Part shown: piece by piece, positions 1 to 6,903 of the stretch
Position numbering within the stretch: position 1 is the stretch's first letter
Layout of the letters: the number at the start of each line of letters is the position of its first letter
DNA from: DHVE2 group archaeon
Lineage (GTDB): Archaea > Thermoplasmatota > Thermoplasmata > Thermoplasmatales > Aciduliprofundaceae
Length of the DNA: 19,914 nt
Direction of reading: 5' to 3'
Assembly: GCA_027014065.1 (NCBI GenBank)
Contig: JALWEL010000244.1
Location: 1 to 19,914, forward strand
Notes under the pieces: model-generated
Databases searched by the model: none
What the model was told of the DNA's origin: nothing
Seen by the model: only the letters and a program-made list of their open reading frames with translations
Made by a program: the position numbers and the translations under genes

Positions 1-970
1 GGAATGAATCGTTATTTCTTACCACGGAGTAATCGTTAACGTCCTTAATTGGATATTTCCAGGGTATCACGAAGTTGTTATGTGACATGTCGTAATTTGT
101 GTTGTTGTTCATCGCCCAGTCGTACCAGAAATTTCCTTTATTCTCGGAGTATCCCCAGTACCAATTCACGTAGGAAGATGAATCCTGCGTCGCCTGAGGA
201 TGATTCTCATCGTACTTGTCTGTTGATCCATCGTTTTTGTAAAACAGATTCTCGTAAACACTAACATCGTTTGTTTGCACGATTCTCACACCTTCCCGAT
301 CGTTTAAGCTTATACCGTTATTTCCAACCTCCACAAATCCTGAGCTCTGGGGGTTTTGCGATAAATTCACCCCTACGTGATTTTGGAAGATGACGTTGTA
401 GGTTATTATGATTCCGTAGTGTGCCGAATTTGTAACCGTTACCCCGTCTTTGTGATTTTCGTAAATCTGATTGGATTTCCCATAGGTGCCGATGGAAATT
501 TCGGTGTTGCTGCTTATATCGTTCATGTATATGCCGTAGTCGTTGGAGGATATGCTGCATTTTTCAATGTGCACGTACTGTCCCTTTATGTTGTAAAGCA
601 CGATTCCACCTCCAACGTTATATACGCTTCCCCCGTACAATGCTCCGTAGAAGACTCCGTAATATATGGTGAAATTTTTGGTCACATTCCCGATGTAAAT
701 GGCCGCTCCTCCTCCGTTGGCGTTTATGTTCATGTCTGTTATGTTGTATGGATGGCTCGCAGACCCATCTCCTGTAACATATTGATCGGTAGCTTCCAAA
801 TTTGCAAAGTCCGCATCGCTGTCTATTCTTATTGGCGCGTGTATCCCCTTTGGCGCATCGCTCTGCGCATCTTTCCCCTGTGTTTGTGATGGTCCCAAGC
901 TCATAAATAGGGCCAAATTCCCTGCCAGCAGTAAAATCATTATAATCCCAACTACTACATACTTTTTCAA
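1..970 (-). CDS. Secreted parallel beta-helix repeat (NosD/CASH-like) surface protein, 3' end cut by window
   Basis: The minus-strand frame is open from a TTG codon at 970 to the window edge, giving 323 residues with no stop, so the gene is truncated at its 3' end. Residues 1-25 form a short basic start (KKY) and a hydrophobic stretch (VVVGIIMILLLAGNLALF), which reads as a signal peptide or N-terminal anchor. After a Ser/Asp/Ala-rich linker there are repeated G/N-rich strands with IYI, GIYM, GVTV, GIII and GVNL steps, as in right-handed beta-helix (PbH1/CASH) proteins. A GNFWYDW segment near residue 285 resembles the end-of-helix motif of NosD-like archaeal surface proteins. The start is supported by GGTGA (979-975) four bases upstream and a TATA-like box at 1001-1010. 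The likely role is an extracellular or cell-surface protein, perhaps carbohydrate- or metal-binding; no substrate can be inferred. Confidence 0.8.
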   Translation of the reverse strand, partial: MKKYVVVGIIMILLLAGNLALFMSLGPSQTQGKDAQSDAPKGIHAPIRIDSDADFANLEATDQYVTGDGSASHPYNITDMNINANGGGAAIYIGNVTKNFTIYYGVFYGALYGGSVYNVGGGIVLYNIKGQYVHIEKCSISSNDYGIYMNDISSNTEISIGTYGKSNQIYENHKDGVTVTNSAHYGIIITYNVIFQNHVGVNLSQNPQSSGFVEVGNNGISLNDREGVRIVQTNDVSVYENLFYKNDGSTDKYDENHPQATQDSSSYVNWYWGYSENKGNFWYDWAMNNNTNYDMSHNNFVIPWKYPIKDVNDYSVVRNNDSF

Positions 971-1000
971 ATTATCACCGATACCCTATCGTTAAATTGA

Positions 1001-1010
1001 TATATAAATA
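1001..1010 (-). promoter_or_regulatory. TATA-like box for the beta-helix gene
   Basis: The minus strand reads TATTTATATA. The predicted transcription start about 26 bases downstream falls near 979, directly before the Shine-Dalgarno GGTGA (979-975) and the TTG start at 970. This would give a very short leader. Confidence 0.5.
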
Positions 1011-1011
1011 C

Positions 1012-1034
1012 AATTGATGCATGCATCATCAATT
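1012..1034. repeat. Inverted repeat with a nested palindrome, candidate operator
   Basis: AATTGATG (1012-1019) and CATCAATT (1027-1034) are perfect 8-base inverted arms separated by 7 bases. The overlapping centre GATGCATGCATC (1016-1027) is itself a perfect 12-base palindrome. The element sits just upstream of the TATA-like box of the beta-helix gene and just after the stop of the STAND regulator gene (1039). That position fits a dimeric regulator site. A role as a hairpin at the 3' end of the regulator mRNA is the alternative, but no T-tract follows it directly. Confidence 0.45.
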
Positions 1035-1038
1035 AAAA

Positions 1039-4000
1039 TTATTTGTATAAAAGAATATCACATTTTTCTCTCCAGTACCCCATATTTTCCCTCTGGAAGA
1101 AATTCATGGTGCGCTCGGCCATTTTTCTCATTCTTTCTTTTTCTCCCATCTTCTTCAGGAGCTCTGCCCTTAGACATTCCACCATTGCGAGATTTGCAAG
1201 CTCTCCCATGCTGCGATAGAGAGAATACGCTGACTTTAGTTTATTTTCTGCAATTTCGTATCTGTGGGTGGCCATATAATATGTTCCCAGAACGTAGTTT
1301 ATCTTCGCTCTTAATTCTCCTTTCATCTCGATCTCCTTTTTTTCCAAATTCTCCGCTAATACATCCAGTTCCTTTTCACCATTCTCCAAACCCAATCTTA
1401 AACGGAGCATCTCCGATTCGGTAAGGCATTCCGTGTTCTTTATTTCATTTCCTATTTCCATGCATTTTTCCAGATATTTTTTAGCCTCTCCAAATCTTTG
1501 TAGGTAAATCAGGATATCGGAAATAGAGGTGTAGACGTGGCATAGCCCCCACAGGTCGGAGTTGCGTGTGAAAATTTTTTCTGCTCGATTCAAATAGGAG
1601 AGTGCCTCTTCGAAATAGCCCTGCTCTGTTAGGATGTTTCCCATATTTAGATAAGTTACTGCGAGGGAATCGTAGCTTTCGATTTTTTCGTATATTTCCT
1701 GTGCCTTTTTGAAATAGTTAAGTGCCTTTTTCAACCTTCCGCGCTTGTGATGCACAATCCCCAGATTCGTATTAACCTGTGCCAGGCCGTACCTCGTGTT
1801 GAATACTTCCTCTATTCTCTTGCTCCTGTCGAAGTATTTAACCGCTTCGCTCATCTGACCTGTCTGAGCCAGAAGTATTCCTAAATTCGTATAGAGTATC
1901 GAAAGATAGTACTTCTCATTACTTTTTTCCTGAAAAGATATTGCCTTCATAAGATATTCCTTTGCCTCTTCGTATTTCCCGTTATAGTACATAATAGTTG
2001 CTTTGTTTTCCATAACCAGCGCGCATGCCCTCGGGTCTTCTATCTCGTCGGCTATTTCCTCCATGCGCTTCAGGATTTTTTCCGCCTCTTCAAATTTGCC
2101 CATCTTCATCATTAGCCATATTTTCTCGCTGAGGAGCTTCACCTCGGTTATCCCTTTACATTTATATGATAACCCCTCTTCGATACTATCCAGCGCATCT
2201 TTCAGATTACCACTCTCTCTGTGTACCACGGCCATCTTCAGGTGAAGCAATTTGAGCATCTCGGTGTCGGCGGTGTTTTCTAAGGCGATGAGATAAGAAT
2301 CCAATGCTTTTTTGTACTCTCCCTTTCTGTGATATATGTCTCCCATATGTATGGCGATTTTTTTTGTTCTCTCTTCATCTCCTATCTCCCTCGCGATGGA
2401 GAGTGCTCTTTCTAACATGGTTATGGAATCTTCGTAGGCGTAAATTTCCTCCGCTTTGAGTGCCCTGATGAAATAGTAATCCACGGCCTTCAGCGGCTCG
2501 CCTCCCATCTCGTAATGATGGCCCAAATCGACCATACTTTCTATCTCTTTGTTTCTCTTTATTATTTCTTCCAAGTCGTTAGATATTTTTCGATGGTAAA
2601 GCATTCTCACGCTGGGGTGCATGTTCTGGTAAACCACCATTGAAATCAGAGGGTGGGAGAATGTGAATATAGAAGATGAAAGGGAAGATATCATGTTTTC
2701 TTCTATGAGTATGTCCAGAGAATCTAGGAGATCAGTCTCCTTCAACTCAGATACTTTTTTCAGCAGGGCGTAGGGGATATTGTAACCAATAACGCTGGAA
2801 ATTTGCAGAATTCTGCGAGCATTCTCCGTGAGTTTTTTGACCCTTTCGTTGATTATGTCCTCTATGGTTTTTGGAACGGAGAGTGGGGTAAAATCCGATG
2901 GATACCTTCTTTCCTGCAAGTTTAAAACGCCGTCTTCAATCATTTTTTTAATTATCTCCACGATGAACAGCGGATTGCCTCCTGTTATCCTTTTAATTTC
3001 TTTCACGAAATACTCCGGTGGCTCTTCTCCGAGCATGAGGGCGAGCATCCTCTTTACCTCGATAGATTGCATGGCGCGAATTTCGAATTCTGTGAGAATT
3101 CCATCTCTAAGAAGATTTTTCCTTATGCTTTCTATTAACTCGCTCTTCCATGCGGAGCGGTAGGCACCGATTATCAAAATACGGGCATTTTGAATGCGAG
3201 TGCATATGAAATAAAGGAGGTTCAGAGATGTGGGATCAATCCATTGCAAATCGTCTAAAAATATGGCAATCGGCTTCTCGCTGGATATTTTTTCCATTTC
3301 GTTTAAGAGGTCATGCCATATGGCAATCCTCTGATACTCTATGGATTCTCCCCCCTCTTCTGGCAGAGTTCCGACTTTCTTAATTATGCTCAGAATCTTC
3401 TTACGGTTTTTGACCTGTACTTCTTTGTCCCTGAGCATCTCTTCTATGGGAAGGTACGGATATGATAAATTTGGATAACCGCGGCTATGTAGAAAAACGA
3501 ATCCCTTTTCTTTTACCAGATTCCCGAATTTCATAGCTAGGGTGGTCTTTCCGGCTCCGGGCTCTCCGGAGAGAAACACGCATCTTCCAGACCCGTTCTC
3601 CACTTGCTCTACGATTTCCCTGAATTTTTTTATCTCCTTCTCTCTCCCCACGAATATGCTCTCCTTCAGTTCTTTCTTCATCGTCTGCTCTATTAGCCCC
3701 TCACTGTCCATCCTAATGATCCCAAAGTACACGCAGTCTTCGCATTTCACGTAGTTTCCTATTTCGCTTAGCTTCACTTCCACAATATCTCCATTAACTG
3801 CCACACGGACCTTTCGGTTTTTCCATTTTTCCTCTATCTTCTTCGCTTCTTTCATCCCTGCGGGGGTTAAAAAATAAACCTTTCTCTTCTTCGGGAATCC
3901 GCGAATTCTTCGTGTTTCCGAGAATACGTATCCCTTCTGTGCCTTAGCCATGCGTCCAAGCACGACGGCCACGTAGTTTCTGGGTACTCCTATGGCTTCC

Positions 4001-4110
4001 GAGATGCCCGATTGAGTGATCTCGTAAGGAACTGCACTCCTCTCGTAAGCACCGTGAGGAAACCTGCTCAGGTGCACTAATATTTTCTCCTCCGTGGTTG
4101 GCGTTTTCAA
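1039..4110 (-). CDS. Winged-helix / STAND-type AAA ATPase / TPR regulator, 1023 aa
   Basis: This is a three-part protein. Residues about 5-95 form a winged helix-turn-helix with basic TRRIRGFPKKRK strands, resembling MarR/ArsR-like archaeal regulators. A short linker holds a single CxxC (C123, C126). Residues 153-400 form an AAA_16/STAND P-loop NTPase that begins FVGREKEI, with Walker A GEPGAGKTT (182-190) and Walker B IAIFLDDLQW (281-290). From about residue 525 to the C-terminus are roughly ten TPR units. The architecture is that of signal-transducing STAND ATPases such as MalT relatives, in which ligand or protein binding by the repeats controls ATP-dependent oligomerisation. Here the DNA-binding domain is N-terminal. 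The start is TTG at 4110; an in-frame stop lies a few codons upstream, and the TATA-like box at 4134-4145 implies a near-leaderless transcript. The target genes are unknown; the downstream beta-helix gene is one candidate. Confidence 0.9.
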   Translation of the reverse strand: MKTPTTEEKILVHLSRFPHGAYERSAVPYEITQSGISEAIGVPRNYVAVVLGRMAKAQKGYVFSETRRIRGFPKKRKVYFLTPAGMKEAKKIEEKWKNRKVRVAVNGDIVEVKLSEIGNYVKCEDCVYFGIIRMDSEGLIEQTMKKELKESIFVGREKEIKKFREIVEQVENGSGRCVFLSGEPGAGKTTLAMKFGNLVKEKGFVFLHSRGYPNLSYPYLPIEEMLRDKEVQVKNRKKILSIIKKVGTLPEEGGESIEYQRIAIWHDLLNEMEKISSEKPIAIFLDDLQWIDPTSLNLLYFICTRIQNARILIIGAYRSAWKSELIESIRKNLLRDGILTEFEIRAMQSIEVKRMLALMLGEEPPEYFVKEIKRITGGNPLFIVEIIKKMIEDGVLNLQERRYPSDFTPLSVPKTIEDIINERVKKLTENARRILQISSVIGYNIPYALLKKVSELKETDLLDSLDILIEENMISSLSSSIFTFSHPLISMVVYQNMHPSVRMLYHRKISNDLEEIIKRNKEIESMVDLGHHYEMGGEPLKAVDYYFIRALKAEEIYAYEDSITMLERALSIAREIGDEERTKKIAIHMGDIYHRKGEYKKALDSYLIALENTADTEMLKLLHLKMAVVHRESGNLKDALDSIEEGLSYKCKGITEVKLLSEKIWLMMKMGKFEEAEKILKRMEEIADEIEDPRACALVMENKATIMYYNGKYEEAKEYLMKAISFQEKSNEKYYLSILYTNLGILLAQTGQMSEAVKYFDRSKRIEEVFNTRYGLAQVNTNLGIVHHKRGRLKKALNYFKKAQEIYEKIESYDSLAVTYLNMGNILTEQGYFEEALSYLNRAEKIFTRNSDLWGLCHVYTSISDILIYLQRFGEAKKYLEKCMEIGNEIKNTECLTESEMLRLRLGLENGEKELDVLAENLEKKEIEMKGELRAKINYVLGTYYMATHRYEIAENKLKSAYSLYRSMGELANLAMVECLRAELLKKMGEKERMRKMAERTMNFFQRENMGYWREKCDILLYK

Positions 4111-4133
4111 TGGAATTCCATAGAAAATTTAGC

Positions 4134-4145
4134 TATTTATATTTT
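4134..4145 (-). promoter_or_regulatory. TATA-like box for the STAND regulator
   Basis: The minus strand reads AAAATATAAATA. It overlaps the last codons of the upstream hydrolase gene (stop at 4137-4139). Its distance to the TTG at 4110 predicts a transcription start near 4112, so the mRNA would be almost leaderless. Confidence 0.5.
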
Positions 4146-4814
4146 CCGCAAATATTTCATAAGATAGCTTAGGGTGGGCGTGACTCCGAACCCATGCGAG
4201 ATCGCTCTAAGGGAACATTCGTGCAGCTCCGCATTCTGAGTTAATGTCCCATCAATTGGGAATACTACGCTGAATCCCCGATTGAAAGCATCTCGCGCGG
4301 TGGTTTCGCAGCACAGGTGCGTCATCACTCCGGTTATTATTATCCCCCCTATTCCCTCTTCTCTCAGTTTCGCTTCCAAATTTGTCCCAATGAACGCGCT
4401 GTACGTGTTTTTCTCAATGATCTCATCTCCGAATTTTTTTATCTCGTCCACTATTTCCGTGGATTTATCATCACAATTCATCTCGTCGCCCCACCACCTC
4501 GCCAGATTGTTCCCCGCGTGGCAGTGCCTCGTGAGAATTATTTTTATCCCCGATTCTTTTGCGAATGTGTAAAAGTTCTTCACGCCGCGCAATAACTCCT
4601 GCGATGAAGGAAGATACGCAACCCCTTCGGGTTTGAGGAAGTGGCGCTGCATGTCTACCCCCAAAATCGCCAATTTCCCCATAATTTTCTCCATCTTTCT
4701 CTCCCTGAAATACTTCCTCTCCATCTCGGCGATGAACTCCTGCGTGAGATATGCTTCCTTGCGCATGTGGGGGTGATTGGTGGGAGAATAGATAAGGCTT
4801 TCATGTGAAGACAT
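4137..4814 (-). CDS. Isochorismatase-family cysteine hydrolase, 225 aa
   Basis: The fold and catalytic triad of the isochorismatase/nicotinamidase family are visible: Asp54 in LGVDMQRHFL, Lys135 in IIEKNTYSAF, and the nucleophile Cys168 in GVMTHLCCETTARDAF, with a second Cys at 169. Members hydrolyse amides or enol ethers (nicotinamide, N-carbamoyl compounds, isochorismate); the substrate here cannot be assigned. The acidic and aromatic residues DE near 110, together with RHCHAGNNLARWWG (about 96-109), may shape the pocket. The N-terminal 45 residues precede the core domain. I keep the ATG at 4814 because related long-form members have a similar YLT-x-E-type helical extension, but ATG codons at residues 41 and 45 have better Shine-Dalgarno sites. 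The gene lies 29 bases after the nucleotidyltransferase gene and has no obvious TATA box of its own, so co-transcription is likely. Confidence 0.87.
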   Translation of the reverse strand: MSSHESLIYSPTNHPHMRKEAYLTQEFIAEMERKYFRERKMEKIMGKLAILGVDMQRHFLKPEGVAYLPSSQELLRGVKNFYTFAKESGIKIILTRHCHAGNNLARWWGDEMNCDDKSTEIVDEIKKFGDEIIEKNTYSAFIGTNLEAKLREEGIGGIIITGVMTHLCCETTARDAFNRGFSVVFPIDGTLTQNAELHECSLRAISHGFGVTPTLSYLMKYLRKI

Positions 4815-4843
4815 CCATTATTAGGTATTCTTTGTCCTCTCTC

Positions 4844-5146
4844 TTACACATACGCGACCTCCCGCTTTATGCTGTCTCGCACTTCATCAATGCTTATTGA
4901 TTCGATGCCCATGGGTGTCAATATGTCAACCGGCCTACCGAATAGCTCTTCCAAATATTCTACTAAGTCCCCAAAATTTTTAAAGGTGCCCTCTCCTTTT
5001 TTGAATTCTACCACGAAATCTATATCGCTGTCTTCTGATGAGTCATTACGGGCGAAAGAGCCGAATATCCCTATCTTTTTTACTCCAAATTTCTCAATCT
5101 CGTTTTTATGTTCTTTCAATACTTTCAGTATTTCCTCTCTATTCAC
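4844..5146 (-). CDS. MNT-domain nucleotidyltransferase (MntA/MJ0435-like), 100 aa
   Basis: This is a minimal nucleotidyltransferase: GIFGSFAR (26-33), the metal-binding pair Asp41/Asp43 in SDIDFVV, and a third Asp at 74 in RPVDIL. Length and motif order match the small MNT proteins that usually pair with a HEPN-domain partner in type VII toxin-antitoxin systems (MntA AMPylates the HepT toxin). No HEPN gene is adjacent on either side in this window, so it appears to be an orphan. The start is GTG at 5146, supported by AGGTG (5158-5154) seven bases upstream. It probably leads a two-gene unit with the downstream hydrolase. Transfer of a nucleotide to a protein or small molecule is inferred; the target is unknown. 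Confidence 0.88.
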   Translation of the reverse strand: MNREEILKVLKEHKNEIEKFGVKKIGIFGSFARNDSSEDSDIDFVVEFKKGEGTFKNFGDLVEYLEELFGRPVDILTPMGIESISIDEVRDSIKREVAYV

Positions 5147-5179
5147 CTGGCTACACCTCTCGATAATCCTATATTTCCC

Positions 5180-5188
5180 TTATAATTA
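5180..5188 (-). promoter_or_regulatory. TATA-like box for the MNT gene
   Basis: The minus strand reads TAATTATAA. The predicted transcription start is near 5158, at the Shine-Dalgarno AGGTG (5158-5154) before the GTG start. It lies back to back with the hutI promoter in a 113-base divergent spacer. Confidence 0.4.
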
Positions 5189-5230
5189 AGATTTTCGGTA
5201 ATGCCTTGTGGATTTCCCGAAGCAATCACA

Positions 5231-5238
5231 TTTTTATA
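5231..5238 (+). promoter_or_regulatory. TATA-like box for hutI
   Basis: TTTTTATA is centred about 26 bases before the ATG at 5260, which predicts a leaderless mRNA. It lies inside the upstream in-frame extension (from 5206), which argues that the extension is not translated. Confidence 0.5.
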
Positions 5239-5259
5239 CCCTCTCTTCATCTCCCAATT

Positions 5260-6462
5260 ATGCTCCTGATAAAGAACGCCTCGCAACTCGTCACCTTGGA
5301 AGGAGGAGTGAGAAGGGAAAATTACGATTTAGGAATCATTGAGAACGGCGCAGTTCTGGTCGATGGGGATAGAATCGTGGAAGTTGGCGAGACGAGAGAA
5401 TTGAAAAGTTCGGCTGAGCGCGAGATAAACGCTTCGGGCCATGTGGTTATGCCCGGGTTCGTTGACCCGCACACGCACTTAATCTTCGCCGGAACCCGAG
5501 AAAACGAGCTTTACATGAAGTTGCAGGGTAAGAGCTACTTGGAGATTTTGAAGATGGGCGGGGGAATATTGAGAACCGTTCGTGCCACGAGGAATGCGAG
5601 CAGGGAAGAATTGATGCGCGAGGCGAGAAGAAGATTGGATTACATGCTTGCTAACGGAACCACGACCGCGGAGGCGAAAAGCGGGTACGGATTGAATTTG
5701 GAGACCGAGAAAAAAATGTTAGAGGTGATAAATGAAATTGAGCATCCTGTGGATTTGGTTCCCACGTTCTTGGGGGCGCATGCCATCCCGCCGGAGTTTA
5801 AGAGCTCAGGGGAGTACGTGGAGTATCTAAAGGGAATTATTCCAGAGATAGCGCCTCACGCGAAATTCATAGACATATTCTGCGAGAAGGGAGTTTTCGA
5901 TTGTGAGGAATCAAAAGAGTACTTGGAAACAGGGAAAAAATACGGGATGATTCCAAAGATTCACGCTGACGAAATTGAAGATATAGGCTGTTCTCGCATC
6001 GCCGTGGAGGTGGGAGCAATAAGCGCGGATCATCTCGTAAAAACGAGCGATGAAAATGTAGAAGAGATGGCGAATAGTGATACGATTGCAGTATTTCTCC
6101 CGGCAACGCCCTACATGCTTCTCAGCAAAGAGTACGCGAGGGCGAGGAAATTCATCTCGCTTGGGATTCCCGTTGCTCTCGCCACGGACTTGAATCCAAA
6201 TGCCTACACCGAAAGCATGCAGATGGTTATATCTCTGGCGATAACGCAGATGCGCATGCTTCCCGAAGAGGCTATAGCGGCGAGCACCATCAATGCGGCT
6301 GCAGCCATTGGATTGGAGCGGGAAATTGGGTCCATAGAGGTTGGAAAGCAGGCGGATATAATAGTGATGGATGCGAAAAATTATCAGCAAATAGGGTACC
6401 ATTTCGGTGTGAATTTAGTTGAAAAAGTGGTCAAAAAAGGCGAACTGGTCTGGCAAAGGTAA
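5260..6462 (+). CDS. hutI: Imidazolonepropionase
   Basis: This enzyme hydrolyses 4-imidazolone-5-propanoate to N-formimino-L-glutamate, the third step of histidine degradation. The product is 400 residues, the usual family length. It belongs to the amidohydrolase superfamily: the small beta-sandwich segments at both ends flank a TIM barrel with the HutI hallmark DPHTHLIFAGTRENE (His71 and His73 bind metal), His235 in IHADE, the SADHL segment near 259, and Asp310 in LATDLNP. The ATG at 5260 is preferred over one at 5206 because MLLIKNASQLVTL matches the family start and a TATA-like box lies between them. No hutH, hutU or formiminoglutamate-processing gene is in the window, so the rest of the pathway must be elsewhere. 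It is followed after five bases by an acetyltransferase gene, probably in the same transcript. Confidence 0.93.
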   Translation: MLLIKNASQLVTLEGGVRRENYDLGIIENGAVLVDGDRIVEVGETRELKSSAEREINASGHVVMPGFVDPHTHLIFAGTRENELYMKLQGKSYLEILKMGGGILRTVRATRNASREELMREARRRLDYMLANGTTTAEAKSGYGLNLETEKKMLEVINEIEHPVDLVPTFLGAHAIPPEFKSSGEYVEYLKGIIPEIAPHAKFIDIFCEKGVFDCEESKEYLETGKKYGMIPKIHADEIEDIGCSRIAVEVGAISADHLVKTSDENVEEMANSDTIAVFLPATPYMLLSKEYARARKFISLGIPVALATDLNPNAYTESMQMVISLAITQMRMLPEEAIAASTINAAAAIGLEREIGSIEVGKQADIIVMDAKNYQQIGYHFGVNLVEKVVKKGELVWQR

Positions 6463-6467
6463 TTCCC

Positions 6468-6899
6468 ATGTTCATGATTCGCGAGTTCAGGGAGGAAGAT
6501 GTGTACGAAGTCTTTAGAATATCTTTCGAAAGTCTCACCGAAAAGTACTCTCTGGAGCTTTTCATGGACATATACCATGCTTGGCCTTCAGGGTTCCTGG
6601 TGGCGGAGCTAAAAGATATAGTTGGGTTCATAGCCGGTGCAAAGTATGAACGTGGAGCGAGAATATTGATGTTGGCCGTGGACAAGGCTTACAGGGGAAG
6701 GGGAATCGGCAGCGCTCTTTTAAATCGCTTCATCATGCAGTGCAAAAAAGAAGGCCTTAGTTCCGTGAGCTTGGAGGTGAGGACCAACAACAGAAACGCG
6801 ATTCAGTTCTACGCTAACCGCGGATTCCAGATAATCTCTATGTTAGATAATTATTACACCAACGGTGATTCCGCGTACGTGATGTGGAAAATAATATAA
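6468..6899 (+). CDS. GNAT-family N-acetyltransferase, RimI/Ard1-like, 143 aa
   Basis: The acetyl-CoA pyrophosphate loop is RGRGIG (76-81), inside LAVDKAYRGRGIGSALL. It is followed by VSLEVRTNNRNAIQFYANRGF (about 100-120), where Asn110 and Tyr115 match the RimI-type motif B and catalytic Tyr region. The closest described families are archaeal N-terminal protein acetyltransferases (Ard1/NatA-like, RimI superfamily); a small-molecule substrate cannot be excluded. AAAGGT (6455-6460) lies seven bases before the ATG at 6468 and overlaps the hutI stop, so translation is probably coupled to hutI. A second Met two codons later (6474) is possible. The gene ends four bases before the converging SAM synthase stop codon. 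Confidence 0.88.
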   Translation: MFMIREFREEDVYEVFRISFESLTEKYSLELFMDIYHAWPSGFLVAELKDIVGFIAGAKYERGARILMLAVDKAYRGRGIGSALLNRFIMQCKKEGLSSVSLEVRTNNRNAIQFYANRGFQIISMLDNYYTNGDSAYVMWKII

Positions 6900-6903
6900 A
6901 AAA

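Noticed and set aside
377..889. Plus-strand open frame of 170 codons opposite the beta-helix gene
   Set aside because: Its composition looks like an antisense shadow, and the opposite strand has a signal peptide, beta-helix repeats, a Shine-Dalgarno and a TATA-like box.
4844..5146. Complete MntA-HepT toxin-antitoxin locus
   Set aside because: No HEPN-domain gene with its Rx4-6H motif lies on either side within the window.
5206..5259. N-terminal extension of hutI from an upstream ATG
   Set aside because: A TATA-like box lies inside it, and the extra residues do not resemble family N-termini.
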